A stretch of 64,000 nucleotides of DNA from Alkalihalophilus marmarensis DSM 21297 (GCF_000474275.2 NZ_ATAE01000018.1:28974-92973), one strand, 5' to 3'; positions 52,112-60,646 are shown, counted from the first letter of the stretch. Translations and numbers: made by a program. The notes: generated by a model from the sequence alone, not told the origin.

Positions 52112-53464
52112 TTATTGCAAGTTTTTCGCCATTTCCTCTTTGTAGCCAAACAGGTACGTAAAGATGAAGCCAAATGTATAGGCAATCACAAGTCCTGAGA
52201 AGTAGAGTAAATATTTATTATCAGCAATCAGCGGGATAAGTGACAGCCCAGAGACCCCAATCCCAAGTGAAGCGGTTTGCATAACAGCTTGAAACGCTCC
52301 GCCAACAGCTGCTCCTAGACAGGCGGTGATAAATGGACGTCCGAGCGGCAGTGTGACCCCGTATAAGAGCGGCTCGCCAATCCCAAGGAAACCAACGGGA
52401 AGTGCACCTTTTACGGTATTTTTTAAGCGCTCGCTCTTCGTTTTGACGAATACGGCAATCGCAGCCCCGACTTGGCCCGCTCCGGCCATCGCTAAAATGG
52501 TTAACAGCGGTGTGACGCCTATTGTGTTAATGAATTCTAAGTGTACTGGTGTTAAGCCATGATGCATTCCAACCATAACGAGAGGGAGGAAGGTTCCTGC
52601 TAAAATGGCCCCTGCAAATGCTCCGCCAACATCTAATACGGCATGCAGGCCTGTCGTAATGCCATCTGATAAAAGACTTCCAATCGGCTGGAGCACTACA
52701 ATTGTTAATATTCCGACAATTAATACCGTTAAAAATGGCGTTAAAATAATATCTAATGAAGCCGGTACGCCTTTTCGAATAAATTTTTCAACGTTTGCCA
52801 TCACCCAGCCAGCTAAAATGATCGCAAACAATCCCCCTTGGCCAGGTATGAGCTGTTCGCCAAAGAGTGTGATGTCGGCTAAAGCTGGATTAATAATGAG
52901 AATACCAGCAATGGCCCCAAGTGCCGGGGTTCCGCCAAATTCCTTTGCCGTGTTCCACCCAACTAAAATACCTAAGTACGTGAAAATCCCTCCGCCAATC
53001 ACAAGTAAGATTTGAAGCCATGTCGTCTCGGGGTCCACACCTGCATTCCTTGCAAAGTTAGCTCCTCCGTTTATCAATCCTGATGCGACAAGCGCGGGAA
53101 TGAGCGGGATAAATATATTTCCGATTCGTTTTAAAAAGCTCTTGATCGGTGTTCGTTTCACTTGCTGCTTGTTTGGTTGATCCTGCCCCTCGCTCTCATC
53201 CACACTGCCTAGCGAATGGCCTGTTATTTGACAAAGCTCCGCTGTCACTTTATTAACCGTACCTGGCCCGACGACAATTTGCAGCGTCTCATCCTCTACT
53301 ACACCCATTACGCCTGGAAGTTTTTTTAGTTCATCCATTTTAACCTTTGATAGGTCCTTCACATCTAGGCGTACCCTCGTCATACAATGAGTGATGCTCT
53401 TAATGTTTTCCTTGCCGCCAACGAGATCTGCTATCCCCTGTGCGATCATCGTTTCTTTTTTCAT
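52112..53464 (-). CDS. murP: PTS EIIBC component for MurNAc (MurP)
   Basis: A 450-residue protein. N-terminal EIIB domain with phospho-acceptor C27 in T-H-C-M-T-R-V-R-L, then an EIIC domain of about ten helices (G-I-G-E-P-L-L-Y-G-V-T). It imports and phosphorylates MurNAc or MurNAc-GlcNAc to the 6-phosphate, using a separate EIIA. Start ATG after AAAGGGGGA. Assignment as MurP rests on its place between murQ and mupG. Confidence 0.88.
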   Translation of the reverse strand: MKKETMIAQGIADLVGGKENIKSITHCMTRVRLDVKDLSKVKMDELKKLPGVMGVVEDETLQIVVGPGTVNKVTAELCQITGHSLGSVDESEGQDQPNKQQVKRTPIKSFLKRIGNIFIPLIPALVASGLINGGANFARNAGVDPETTWLQILLVIGGGIFTYLGILVGWNTAKEFGGTPALGAIAGILIINPALADITLFGEQLIPGQGGLFAIILAGWVMANVEKFIRKGVPASLDIILTPFLTVLIVGILTIVVLQPIGSLLSDGITTGLHAVLDVGGAFAGAILAGTFLPLVMVGMHHGLTPVHLEFINTIGVTPLLTILAMAGAGQVGAAIAVFVKTKSERLKNTVKGALPVGFLGIGEPLLYGVTLPLGRPFITACLGAAVGGAFQAVMQTASLGIGVSGLSLIPLIADNKYLLYFSGLVIAYTFGFIFTYLFGYKEEMAKNLQ

Positions 53465-53478
53465 TAATTACTCCCCCT

Positions 53479-54375
53479 TTACGAAGTGATAGAAATCGCT
53501 TCTTTTACAAACCCTTGAGCTTTTTCGAGCCGCTTTTTTGCCTCTTCATAAGAAACGTCTGCTAAGATCATCACAATCGCAGGCTTAACTTGCTGCTCTG
53601 CTTTCTGAAAAGCATTCTCTGCCGTCAACTCATTTACCCCAGTTGCTTGCACAATAATTTGTATCGCTCTTGCCACAAGCTTTTCATTCGTTGGCTGAAC
53701 ATCGACCATTAAATTATTATACGCTTTTCCTAAGCCAATCATTGTGGCTGTTGAGATCATATTTAAGACCAGCTTTTGTGCTGTCCCTGCTTTAAGACGG
53801 GTAGACCCTGTGAGCACTTCACTCCCGGTTACGACTTCAATTGAACAATCGGCCCACTTACTGATTTCTGAATCTTGATTACAAGCGATGCTGCCTGTCA
53901 CAGCGCCAATTTCTTTAGCATATTGCAATGCCCCAATCACATACGGGGTACGACCGCTCGCAGCAATACCAACAACAACATCTTTTTCTGTCAGCTTGAT
54001 TTCCACTAAGTCAGCGCCGCCTAATTCTAATGAATCTTCAGCTCCTTCAACAGCTTTTGTAAAAGCCTTCTCGCCTCCAGCAATGAGCCCAACCACCATA
54101 GACGGGTCTGTACCAAAAGTTGGCGGACACTCGACTGCATCTAAAACACCTAATCGTCCGCTCGTACCGGCTCCAGCATAGATTAAACGACCGCCATTTT
54201 TCAAAGACCTAATCGTTTGTTCTACTAATTTTGCAACATCGGGGATTGCTTTTTTAACAGCAAGAGGTACTTCAGCATCCTCTGCATTCATAACCGTTAA
54301 AATCTCTTGAGAGGACATCTCATCCATTCTCATCGTTTTGTCATTTCTACCTTCCGTTGATAAATTGTCCAGCAT
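53479..54375 (-). CDS. murQ: N-acetylmuramic acid 6-phosphate etherase MurQ
   Basis: A 298-residue SIS-domain protein with G-A-G-T-S-G-R-L-G-V-L-D-A-V-E-C-P-P-T-F-G, the family signature including the catalytic Glu, and L-T-G-S-T-R-L-K-A-G-T-A-Q-K. It cleaves the lactyl ether of MurNAc-6-P to GlcNAc-6-P and lactate. Start ATG after CAAGGAGC. Confidence 0.95.
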   Translation of the reverse strand: MLDNLSTEGRNDKTMRMDEMSSQEILTVMNAEDAEVPLAVKKAIPDVAKLVEQTIRSLKNGGRLIYAGAGTSGRLGVLDAVECPPTFGTDPSMVVGLIAGGEKAFTKAVEGAEDSLELGGADLVEIKLTEKDVVVGIAASGRTPYVIGALQYAKEIGAVTGSIACNQDSEISKWADCSIEVVTGSEVLTGSTRLKAGTAQKLVLNMISTATMIGLGKAYNNLMVDVQPTNEKLVARAIQIIVQATGVNELTAENAFQKAEQQVKPAIVMILADVSYEEAKKRLEKAQGFVKEAISITS

Positions 54376-54451
54376 ACCTACCCAGCTCCTTGGATGAACA
54401 GCTAATACTTAGCCTGTTAAAATTAAAATTCTATATTTATTTATCTTTCCC

Positions 54452-54466
54452 TGAAATTAAATTTCA
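54452..54466. promoter_or_regulatory. Perfect palindrome TGAAATTAAATTTCA (candidate MurR operator)
   Basis: A 15-bp perfect dyad in the 130-nt AT-rich gap between murR and murQ. RpiR-family regulators often bind TGAAA/TTTCA-type dyads. Suggests that murQ-namZ transcription starts here under MurR control. Confidence 0.5.
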
Positions 54467-54505
54467 ACAAAGGCATTAAAATTCCTCCTTTTTTCTTCAA
54501 ACTTT

Positions 54506-55360
54506 TCATTTTCTTTTTTCACTAGCTTTCTCCCTCGAGAGATCAAAGGCTTCAACGAGGTTCTCTCCAATCTCATGAAAAATACTGACATATAAGGCAT
54601 CGACTACATTTTGATGTGCTGTTCTTGAAGCAATACTGCCAATTCGCTCTTCCGCTTCAAGATCTGGAATGCAAAGTGTAATATCAGACATTTTATACAA
54701 TGGTGATTGGTTCAATGTGGTAATAGAGATCACGGTTATACCTCTTTCTTTAGCATATTGAACAATGTCGATGACTTCTTTTGTTTTTCCAGAAGTACTG
54801 AAACAGAGAATGATATCTCCCTTTTTCATATAGGTGATAAAAGGAACCATATAGTGATAATCAGATGAGGCAGCCGCGTGATAGCCGATACGCATCAGTT
54901 TGTACTGTCCATCAACCGCCGGAGGGTAGGAACCGCCCACTCCAAATAAAGCCACTTTTTTTGCTTGAACAAACGCAGCCACGGCTTTTTCAAATTCTGC
55001 ATGACTAAGTGTTTTTAATGTGAGATCGAGTGCCATTTTATTCACATGAGTTACTTTTTGAAACAAGCTGTGCGGCGTGTCATTGGATTGCAGAAGCGAC
55101 ACACTGTTCACCGTCATCGGGCCTTGTGAGAACTCTTTAGCTAACACCACCTTTAACATGCGAAAGCTGTCAAAGCCAATTCGCTTACAAAAGCGGACAA
55201 TACTCGCCTCGCTCGCATCAGCAGCTTCTGCTAATTGTTTAGTCGTCATCGTCGGTACAAATTCCCCGTATTCCAAAATATAATCAGCAACTTTCCGTTC
55301 TGCTGCTGTAAATTGATGTATATGCTTTTTAATTTTTAATATGATAATCGTCTCTTCCAA
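54506..55360 (-). CDS. murR: RpiR-family regulator MurR
   Basis: About 284 residues from TTG 55360, 8 nt after AGGAGG (the GTG at 55369 is inside that site). N-terminal HTH_6 domain (about 1-77, with A-S-E-A-S-I-V-R-F-C-K-R-I-G-F) and a SIS sugar-phosphate-binding domain (about 120-260, G-V-G-G-S-Y and C-F-S-T-S-G-K-T-K-E). By position it senses MurNAc-6-P and represses the mur operon. A TATAAT -10 hexamer lies at 55387-55382. Confidence 0.9.
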   Translation of the reverse strand: MEETIIILKIKKHIHQFTAAERKVADYILEYGEFVPTMTTKQLAEAADASEASIVRFCKRIGFDSFRMLKVVLAKEFSQGPMTVNSVSLLQSNDTPHSLFQKVTHVNKMALDLTLKTLSHAEFEKAVAAFVQAKKVALFGVGGSYPPAVDGQYKLMRIGYHAAASSDYHYMVPFITYMKKGDIILCFSTSGKTKEVIDIVQYAKERGITVISITTLNQSPLYKMSDITLCIPDLEAEERIGSIASRTAHQNVVDALYVSIFHEIGENLVEAFDLSREKASEKRK

Positions 55361-55587
55361 GGAAAGCACCTCCTGCCATCTATTATAAACAATTAATAAA
55401 GACAGTGTAGGAGTAAAAATGGAAGTTGGGAGAAAAAAGCTTTTGATTATAAGGGGTGTATAATGATGTGTTTATTTATTCAAGACTTATAGCGACTCAA
55501 AGAGAGGTTATAGCAGACTCGACTCGCCGCTTCTGAAATATGCTTCGCTAGGTTAAGTGTTTTTACAGCAATTAAGTGGAGGGATGA

Positions 55588-55740
55588 GGATGGTTCCGGA
55601 CCGCCTGTGGGAAGCGACTATCGGAATGGCTGAAACCGCGTGTTGCGAGACATCAAATGCCTAAGGAAATCGTGGTAGTCGATCAACTGCCTTATACCGC
55701 AGTTTGTAAGCTTGATAAGAAGCGGCTGCGAAATTGGTAA
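55588..55740 (+). pseudogene. 3' fragment of an acyl-CoA synthetase gene
   Basis: The plus frame ends W-L-K-P-R-V-A-R-H-Q-M-P-K-E-I-V-V-V-D, then L-P-Y-T-A-V-C-K-L-D-K-K-x-L-R and a stop. This is the C-terminal catalytic-lysine segment of AMP-forming acyl-CoA ligases (normally P-x-T-A-x-G-K-L-D-K), here with C in place of G. Upstream the frame closes at 55585, so about 95 percent of the gene is missing. No terminator follows. The rest of the 55370-55820 gap shows nothing further. Confidence 0.7.
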
Positions 55741-55820
55741 AGTGTTACAAATTCAGCCTTAAGACGGAGGCAGTTCTTTACTTGTTTTTGTAAAATTAAG
55801 TAAGAAATGAGGTGCTGTGT

Positions 55821-56183
55821 ATGTATTCATTGGAACGAATGTTATTTGGTACGGGATTATTTTGGCAAGGTCTGATCACCGTACTTGTAATACCGCCCAT
55901 TGCTTTTGTTCACATGTATTATCCCGAATTACTTCCAACTCAACTTGAGCTATGGCTTGCATATGTAGTCCTCGGAGCCCATCTCATCGGCTTTGTGATC
56001 GGATTACAAGCCTACAAACTGTTAAAAACCGAGCCAAGAAAGGCAGTGAAACGATTTTTGATCACTGCCCTCGTCATGCTCGTTTTAACAATGGGCGGAA
56101 CCATTATTCAATCTACATTATTTATTATTGCAAGTATGATGATTTTAGTTAAGGAGCAAAAGGCTGCACATATTGAGAGCTGA
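55821..56183 (+). CDS. Four-helix membrane protein
   Basis: About 120 residues. The ATG at 55821 is 6 nt after GAGGTG; the GTG at 55812 lies inside that site. Four hydrophobic helices with the loop K-T-E-P-R-K-A-V-K-R. Function unknown. Confidence 0.6.
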   Translation: MYSLERMLFGTGLFWQGLITVLVIPPIAFVHMYYPELLPTQLELWLAYVVLGAHLIGFVIGLQAYKLLKTEPRKAVKRFLITALVMLVLTMGGTIIQSTLFIIASMMILVKEQKAAHIES

Positions 56184-56257
56184 CCTAAGTGGTGCGGCTC
56201 TTTTTGATGAGTGTCGGTATTCCGGCGGTGTATATCGTGTGTATGTGGACGTGGAGT

Positions 56258-56431
56258 GGCGCAATTACTCGCAGATTAGATACAATTCAGCTGTACACCG
56301 GCGCATATCGCAGCTGAACTGACGCAATAACAGGAGAACGACGCAATTAGGCTTGCAGCCGGCGCAATAAGCTGACGAACCGACGCAATTTCCCCGGCAA
56401 CTTACGCATAAATGGTCTCAACTGACGCAAT
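56258..56431. repeat. 21-nt periodic array, core RACGCAATT
   Basis: Cores GGCGCAATT, ATACAATT, GGCGCATA, GACGCAAT, GACGCAATT, GGCGCAAT, GACGCAATT, TACGCATA and GACGCAAT begin at 56258, 56279, 56300, 56321, 56340, 56361, 56382, 56403 and 56424: an almost exact 21-nt period with variable 12-nt spacers. The complement, ATTGCGTCRGTT, is the motif of the 16.2 kb array. It fills the gap between two converging genes. Confidence 0.75.
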
Positions 56432-56480
56432 CACCGGCCGCCGTTACCACCTGAAGCTGAAGCTCAATCAAATCAAACCG

Positions 56481-57182
56481 TTACTCCACTCTCTCCACCT
56501 CAATCTTCTTCGCTGAATCGAGAAACTGTTCGACCTGAGCCATCACATTTTCACGTTCGCCGTAGGCTCCGATCTGCACGCCGTCGACAAGGAGGCGGTA
56601 TACTTTGACAAGCCTCGGTCTTGGTGTGAGGCTTTCATTTATCAGCCTCAGATTAAGCAATTCCTGCAAACCGACGACATGGCCTGTAGCGATGGCTTTG
56701 ATCACACTTAATTCCTTTAACTTTTTTGAGTCTTCTACATGATCGATGAAGTAGCTCTCAGTCAGGACAGCAGCCATTTTCGTTAAGCGCAGCACAGCAT
56801 AATTGGCTGTCTTTCTTCCGCGGTCACGAGCCTTAATTTTTCCCAAAATGCCTTGGTGGATGCAGGCTTGAAATTGGCCGGTGTGCTTTGCTGCATGTGG
56901 GTGAATAAAGCTTTCAAATCCTGTGCCGCCTCCTGCATTAATATGAACAGAGATGAAGTAATCAGCTCCCCAGCTATTAGCCAGCCGAGCTCTGTCTTCA
57001 AGGGAGACGAACATATCACTATCGCGGGTCATCCTGATGAGCACGTCATAATTTCTTAGCAGCACTTCACGTATTTCACGAGCAATCGTCAATGTTAAAT
57101 CTTTCTCTACTAAGCCATTTGCTACAGCTCCCGGATCTCGTCCGCCATGTCCTGGGTCGATCATTATTTTGATTTTACTCAT
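56481..57182 (-). CDS. N-acetylmuramoyl-L-alanine amidase (Amidase_3)
   Basis: About 233 residues, start ATG 57182 after GGGAGTGG. Amidase_3 domain: I-D-P-G-H-G-G zinc His, E in V-E-K-D-L, S-V-H-I-N-A zinc His and catalytic Glu in L-T-E-S-Y-F. C-terminal about 40 residues (V-D-G-V-Q-I-G-A-Y-G-E-R-E-N-V) look like a short SPOR-type domain. No signal peptide, as in phage endolysins or mother-cell sporulation amidases. It overlaps the end of the loader gene by 8 nt. Confidence 0.88.
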   Translation of the reverse strand: MSKIKIMIDPGHGGRDPGAVANGLVEKDLTLTIAREIREVLLRNYDVLIRMTRDSDMFVSLEDRARLANSWGADYFISVHINAGGGTGFESFIHPHAAKHTGQFQACIHQGILGKIKARDRGRKTANYAVLRLTKMAAVLTESYFIDHVEDSKKLKELSVIKAIATGHVVGLQELLNLRLINESLTPRPRLVKVYRLLVDGVQIGAYGERENVMAQVEQFLDSAKKIEVERVE

Positions 57183-58020
57183 GCACACCACTCCCTTTTT
57201 CTTGTGAGAAATGACTTAAGCGGTGGTCCGGTCCGCTTATGGCAATCACTTTTGTTTGCTGCATCATCCGGGAAAAATTCCTGGCCCCGACCTTTTCCTG
57301 TAATGCCCTTCCACCTAAATTCGTTGTATAGATTGTATGCTTGCCTATCCGGCTGTCGATAATTTCAAACAGCTTTGATGTTGCCCAGCTAGATGGATCA
57401 CGTCCGTGCTCAGCACCGACATCATCCAATACGACGCAATCAGCTTTTTCTAGCAGCTCTAAATAATTATCTTCTGAGAACTCGCTGTGTTTGTTGTAGG
57501 TAGCTTTTAGTTTTGTTAGGAGTTTCGGTACAGAGATGAAGATCGAGGTGTATCCTGACTCTATCAATACTTTTAGAGCGGCTGATGATAAGTGGGATTT
57601 TCCGAGTCCGTATGAGCCGGTTAATAGAAGGTTCCTTGGTCGAGCTTTTGAATAGGTATCACAAAACTGTCTCACTTGCTCGTATGCATGTTTTTGGCTT
57701 TCCGTACGTGGAACATAGCTGTCAAAACTTGATGCAAGTAAGTCTTGATTTAATAAGCTTTCACGATCGAATATCTGATAGATTCGCTTTCTCTCTAATT
57801 CTTTCCTTCTTTTAAGCACATTCTTTGCCAGTTCAATATCTTCACAGCGGCAGCCATACGTTAATTCCTTCTCTGTACCCTTCTCCGGTCCAAAGGGAAT
57901 AAACACTCTTCTAACGGTAATCTTCTCATGGCAGCCCGTGCAAACCATCCTATTAATAATATTAGAATCCGAAGTCATAGCTTGAATAGTCGGCGGCAGA
58001 TGCGTGCATGCTTTTTTCAT
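57175..58020 (-). CDS. DnaI/DnaC-like helicase loader ATPase
   Basis: A 281-residue protein. The start ATG 58020 follows GAGGTGAG inside the previous gene (59-nt overlap). N-terminal Cys cluster (C27-x2-C30, C57-x-C59) for zinc, then an AAA+ domain with Walker A G-S-Y-G-L-G-K141-S and Walker B C-V-V-L-D-D. It resembles phage-type DnaC loaders such as YqaM of the B. subtilis skin element. It would load the replicative helicase at an origin marked by the DnaD-like protein. Confidence 0.88.
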   Translation of the reverse strand: MKKACTHLPPTIQAMTSDSNIINRMVCTGCHEKITVRRVFIPFGPEKGTEKELTYGCRCEDIELAKNVLKRRKELERKRIYQIFDRESLLNQDLLASSFDSYVPRTESQKHAYEQVRQFCDTYSKARPRNLLLTGSYGLGKSHLSSAALKVLIESGYTSIFISVPKLLTKLKATYNKHSEFSEDNYLELLEKADCVVLDDVGAEHGRDPSSWATSKLFEIIDSRIGKHTIYTTNLGGRALQEKVGARNFSRMMQQTKVIAISGPDHRLSHFSQEKGSGVHE

Positions 58021-58732
58021 GTTGACTCACCTCTTTCTTCTTTGCATGATAAGCAGCCATTTTTTGTTTCCACTTTTCTCGCTCTGCTCGGATTTCACTC
58101 ACCGTTTGCAAGCCTTTCCCGCTCCAATCTTGCAGAACCTTTGAGACATAGCCCCATGTTCTCACATTTTGCAGGAGTGACACTTTCATCGCTTCTATGA
58201 CCACTTCACTCGGTTCTGTAAATGTTGAATCATCGAGCCAGGCATTGATTGATTCAGAGATAAACGGTGAGAGTCTGCCAAATCCGTTCTCTTCATAGAA
58301 TTGAAACGGAGTTATATCTTTAGTATCTTCTTTTAAATTGTTTTCTTTAATTAATAGGGAACGAGGTTGTGCATTAGGTTGGGAAGCAGATGATGCACTA
58401 GGTTGGGTACAATCTTGTGCATATAGTGCATGAGGTTGGTGATGAAGCTTAGTAGAAAAGGCGGTCATCGCATATTGAGCAGCTTGACCGCTCCCTCTGC
58501 TTATAAAGGTGAGATAGCCTTTCTCTTCCAGCTCTTTTCGAATGTTGTAAAAGTGACGTACCTTCATACCTGACTTCACGGCAATAACGGATACAGCAAC
58601 AGTAAACGACTTCGGCCAGCCTGCTTTTTGCCATACTTGCATTAATGCATGCCATGTTGCAATGCCTGATGGGGTAAGCGGGTTTGTTTCTAGTTGGTTG
58701 TAGAAAGCTTGGATTTGTTGTTCGTAATTCAT
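57962..58732 (-). CDS. DnaD-like replisome organiser
   Basis: A 256-residue protein. N-terminal winged helix (about 25-95: F-T-V-A-V-S-V-I-A-V-K-S-G-M-K-V-R-H-F), a low-complexity Ser/Gln/Pro linker (about 98-125) encoded by iteron-like repeats, and a DnaD/DnaB_2 C-terminal domain (about 143-205, with N-V-R-T-W-G-Y-V-S-K-V-L). Like YqaL and other phage replication initiators it should bind the origin and recruit the loader. Start ATG after AAGGAGG. Confidence 0.85.
   Translation of the reverse strand: MNYEQQIQAFYNQLETNPLTPSGIATWHALMQVWQKAGWPKSFTVAVSVIAVKSGMKVRHFYNIRKELEEKGYLTFISRGSGQAAQYAMTAFSTKLHHQPHALYAQDCTQPSASSASQPNAQPRSLLIKENNLKEDTKDITPFQFYEENGFGRLSPFISESINAWLDDSTFTEPSEVVIEAMKVSLLQNVRTWGYVSKVLQDWSGKGLQTVSEIRAEREKWKQKMAAYHAKKKEVSQHEKSMHASAADYSSYDFGF
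58370..58440. repeat. Iteron-like direct repeats inside the DnaD-like gene
   Basis: TGCATTAGGTTGGG (58370), TGCACTAGGTTGGG (58394) and TGCATGAGGTTGGT (58427), with a partial AGGTTGTGCAT before the first. They encode the Q-P-x-A linker. Phages often place their origin inside the initiator gene, so this is a candidate origin. Confidence 0.55.
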
Positions 58733-58771
58733 GGATTGCCTCCTTAGGGGTTATTTGGTAGATAGGGTTAG

Positions 58772-59512
58772 TTACATTTGCTCGAGCCAGGCGGGCATTC
58801 CGTCTCGGTCTCTGACTATTCTTCGTTTCTCTTCTGCTAGTTTGGCGAGCAGTGTGCCGTAAAAGTACGAATAAATGGTAGACTGTATCTTTTGTTTTTT
58901 ATACTTTAAAATGACTTGCTTAAAGGCTCGAATAATAAGTGGGAGATGGTTCTCAATCGCATCCATGAATTTCATTCGTTTGAAGGAAGCTTCGGCAATC
59001 GACCAAAGCTTAACAGAAAGGTTCGGTTCCCACTCAGCGAATGGCGCTGTGGCTTTAGTGAACTCTTGTGGAACGGAGGGATGAACTGTTTTCTGAGAGA
59101 CTGGATTTACTTTTTTGAGGAGTATGGGAGTTGTTAGTTGGTTTGATGATTTTTCTGAAGATGTAAACGGCTGAAAAATATAGATGCTATGATGATAGCC
59201 GCCCGTTTCTCGGATCGTATGATGCATGGTGATGATCCCTAATTTCTTAGCTTTCACGAGCATTCTTTCAAATGTAGACCGCGACACCGCGTTTCCACTT
59301 GCATGGGCCGCTGCAAGCATTTTACAAACAGTAGAAACGGCAACCCCGCGATGTGGAATACTTGTTCTGATTAATTGATTCAAGGCAATTCGCTCACTTG
59401 GGGTGAAGCACTCTGTGAAAAATGCGAGGTGCTGCCTAACCTCATTTTTAAATTGATGGTTTGTTTGAAACGTGCTTAATTGTTTATACATCTTTCTTTT
59501 AACATTTTGCAT
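58772..59512 (-). CDS. Helix-turn-helix protein of the replication cassette
   Basis: About 246 residues from ATG 59512 after AAAGGAGG; the 33 upstream codons are unlikely. The N-terminal half looks like a wHTH (F-T-P-S-E-R-I-A-L-N-Q-L-I; V-A-V-S-T-V-C-K-M-L; V-S-R-S-T-F-E-R-M-L-V-K-A-K-K-L-G-I). The C-terminal half has a Y-S-Y-F-Y-G-T-L helix typical of replication or plasmid-maintenance proteins. Precedes the DnaD-like gene by 40 nt. Exact role unknown. Confidence 0.6.
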   Translation of the reverse strand: MQNVKRKMYKQLSTFQTNHQFKNEVRQHLAFFTECFTPSERIALNQLIRTSIPHRGVAVSTVCKMLAAAHASGNAVSRSTFERMLVKAKKLGIITMHHTIRETGGYHHSIYIFQPFTSSEKSSNQLTTPILLKKVNPVSQKTVHPSVPQEFTKATAPFAEWEPNLSVKLWSIAEASFKRMKFMDAIENHLPLIIRAFKQVILKYKKQKIQSTIYSYFYGTLLAKLAEEKRRIVRDRDGMPAWLEQM

Positions 59513-59700
59513 GTTTGCTGCCTCCTTTAAGTTGGTAGGCAAAGCATAACTGAGCAAAATAAAACGCGCATGTTGGTAAAATCGCAAAACTCGGGGCCAG
59601 TACATAGGCAAAATGGAATTTTCGCCTAGAGCAAAACGTCATTTTGAGGGGTGGATTGGTGGTCATTTTATGAAAATAGGTGTTTTAATTTTTATAAACA

Positions 59701-59734
59701 AAAAGCCTTGGAAGAATGAAACTTCCAAGGCTTT
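59701..59734. terminator. Bidirectional terminator
   Basis: AAAGCCTTGGAAG and CTTCCAAGGCTTT form a 13-bp perfect stem just after the stop of the 59749 gene (minus strand). Confidence 0.85.
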
Positions 59735-59748
59735 AAACTGATAGCTGA

Positions 59749-59973
59749 TTATCTTAAGTACGTCATCATCACAAGCAGCAGCGGGATGCTGATTACGAAA
59801 AATACGATCGTTTTCCACCTAGATTTCTTAGGTGTTTGAAGTAAATATATGACTATTCCAGCCCCAAGAATACCTAATGAAACGAACCCCGAAACGGTTG
59901 TTTGAAAGATGATATAGTTAAGAAATGCGAGAGGGATGAGAAATACTAATAGGATTCTAATCATTGTTGTCAC
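59749..59973 (-). CDS. Small membrane protein
   Basis: A 74-residue protein with three hydrophobic stretches (about 4-22, 27-44 and 53-70). Start ATG after AAGAGGTG. Unknown function. Confidence 0.6.
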   Translation of the reverse strand: MTTMIRILLVFLIPLAFLNYIIFQTTVSGFVSLGILGAGIVIYLLQTPKKSRWKTIVFFVISIPLLLVMMTYLR

Positions 59974-60088
59974 CTCTTTATACGGACCAAATTAAATAGA
60001 CGATATGAAAAGCATTCCACGCATGAAAGCATGGACTTAGTAAGAATTAATCATTAGGACACAATACTAGTACCAGCCGCATAGACTT

Positions 60089-60607
60089 TTACCCTTGAAT
60101 CGTTCCTCGCTTGTCTCGACAGTCAAATAGCAGGTGGATAAGACTTTCATAGTACGGTAGAAACTCCTCATTTTTGATCAACTTTAAAATCTCTTCCTTG
60201 CTTGCCCATTTCACGTTTTGAACTTCTTCATACTGCAGCGTAAGCGTATGTAATGGCACATCTTCTTGAATTAAATAAATGTCGTCAAAACCATTCTCAA
60301 AATTAATCGTTAAGTGAGGTCGAATATGTTGAAAATCGATATTCAAACCAATCTCTTCTTGTAATTCTCTTTGCGCAGCAGTTTGACTTGTATCTCCTGC
60401 CACAGCACTCCCGCCTGCAGTGAGATCCCACAGATTAGGCCATCCCTCTTTAAAGGACTGCCTTTGCTGAATGAGCATTTCCCCATTTGAATTAAAAATG
60501 CATACATGAATCACTAAATGAAAATTCCCAGGTTCAAGCTCTTTGCCCCGGATCCATGTGCGCTCTGTTTTCCTTCGATTTATATCATATACATCCCATA
60601 ATTCCAC
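60089..60607 (-). CDS. Nudix hydrolase
   Basis: A 172-residue protein with the Nudix box G-G-S-A-V-A-G-D-x5-A-A-x-R-E-L-Q-E-E-I-G at about 77-98. The N-terminal W-D-V-Y-D-x-N-R-R-K-T and isoprenoid-isomerase-like layout resemble the YfcD/IPP-isomerase-like group. Start GTG after GGAGGTA. Substrate unknown. Confidence 0.88.
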   Translation of the reverse strand: MELWDVYDINRRKTERTWIRGKELEPGNFHLVIHVCIFNSNGEMLIQQRQSFKEGWPNLWDLTAGGSAVAGDTSQTAAQRELQEEIGLNIDFQHIRPHLTINFENGFDDIYLIQEDVPLHTLTLQYEEVQNVKWASKEEILKLIKNEEFLPYYESLIHLLFDCRDKRGTIQG

Positions 60608-60646
60608 CAGAGTACCTCCAAATTTTAATAGTCAATATTTCGAAAA

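Noticed and set aside
53888..54181. Long plus-strand frame opposite murQ
   Set aside because: Pro/Ser/Ala-rich antisense product, no start signal; murQ is unambiguous on the other strand.
56258..56431. CRISPR array
   Set aside because: The conserved core is only 8-9 nt, the period is 21 nt, cores vary, and no cas gene is present.
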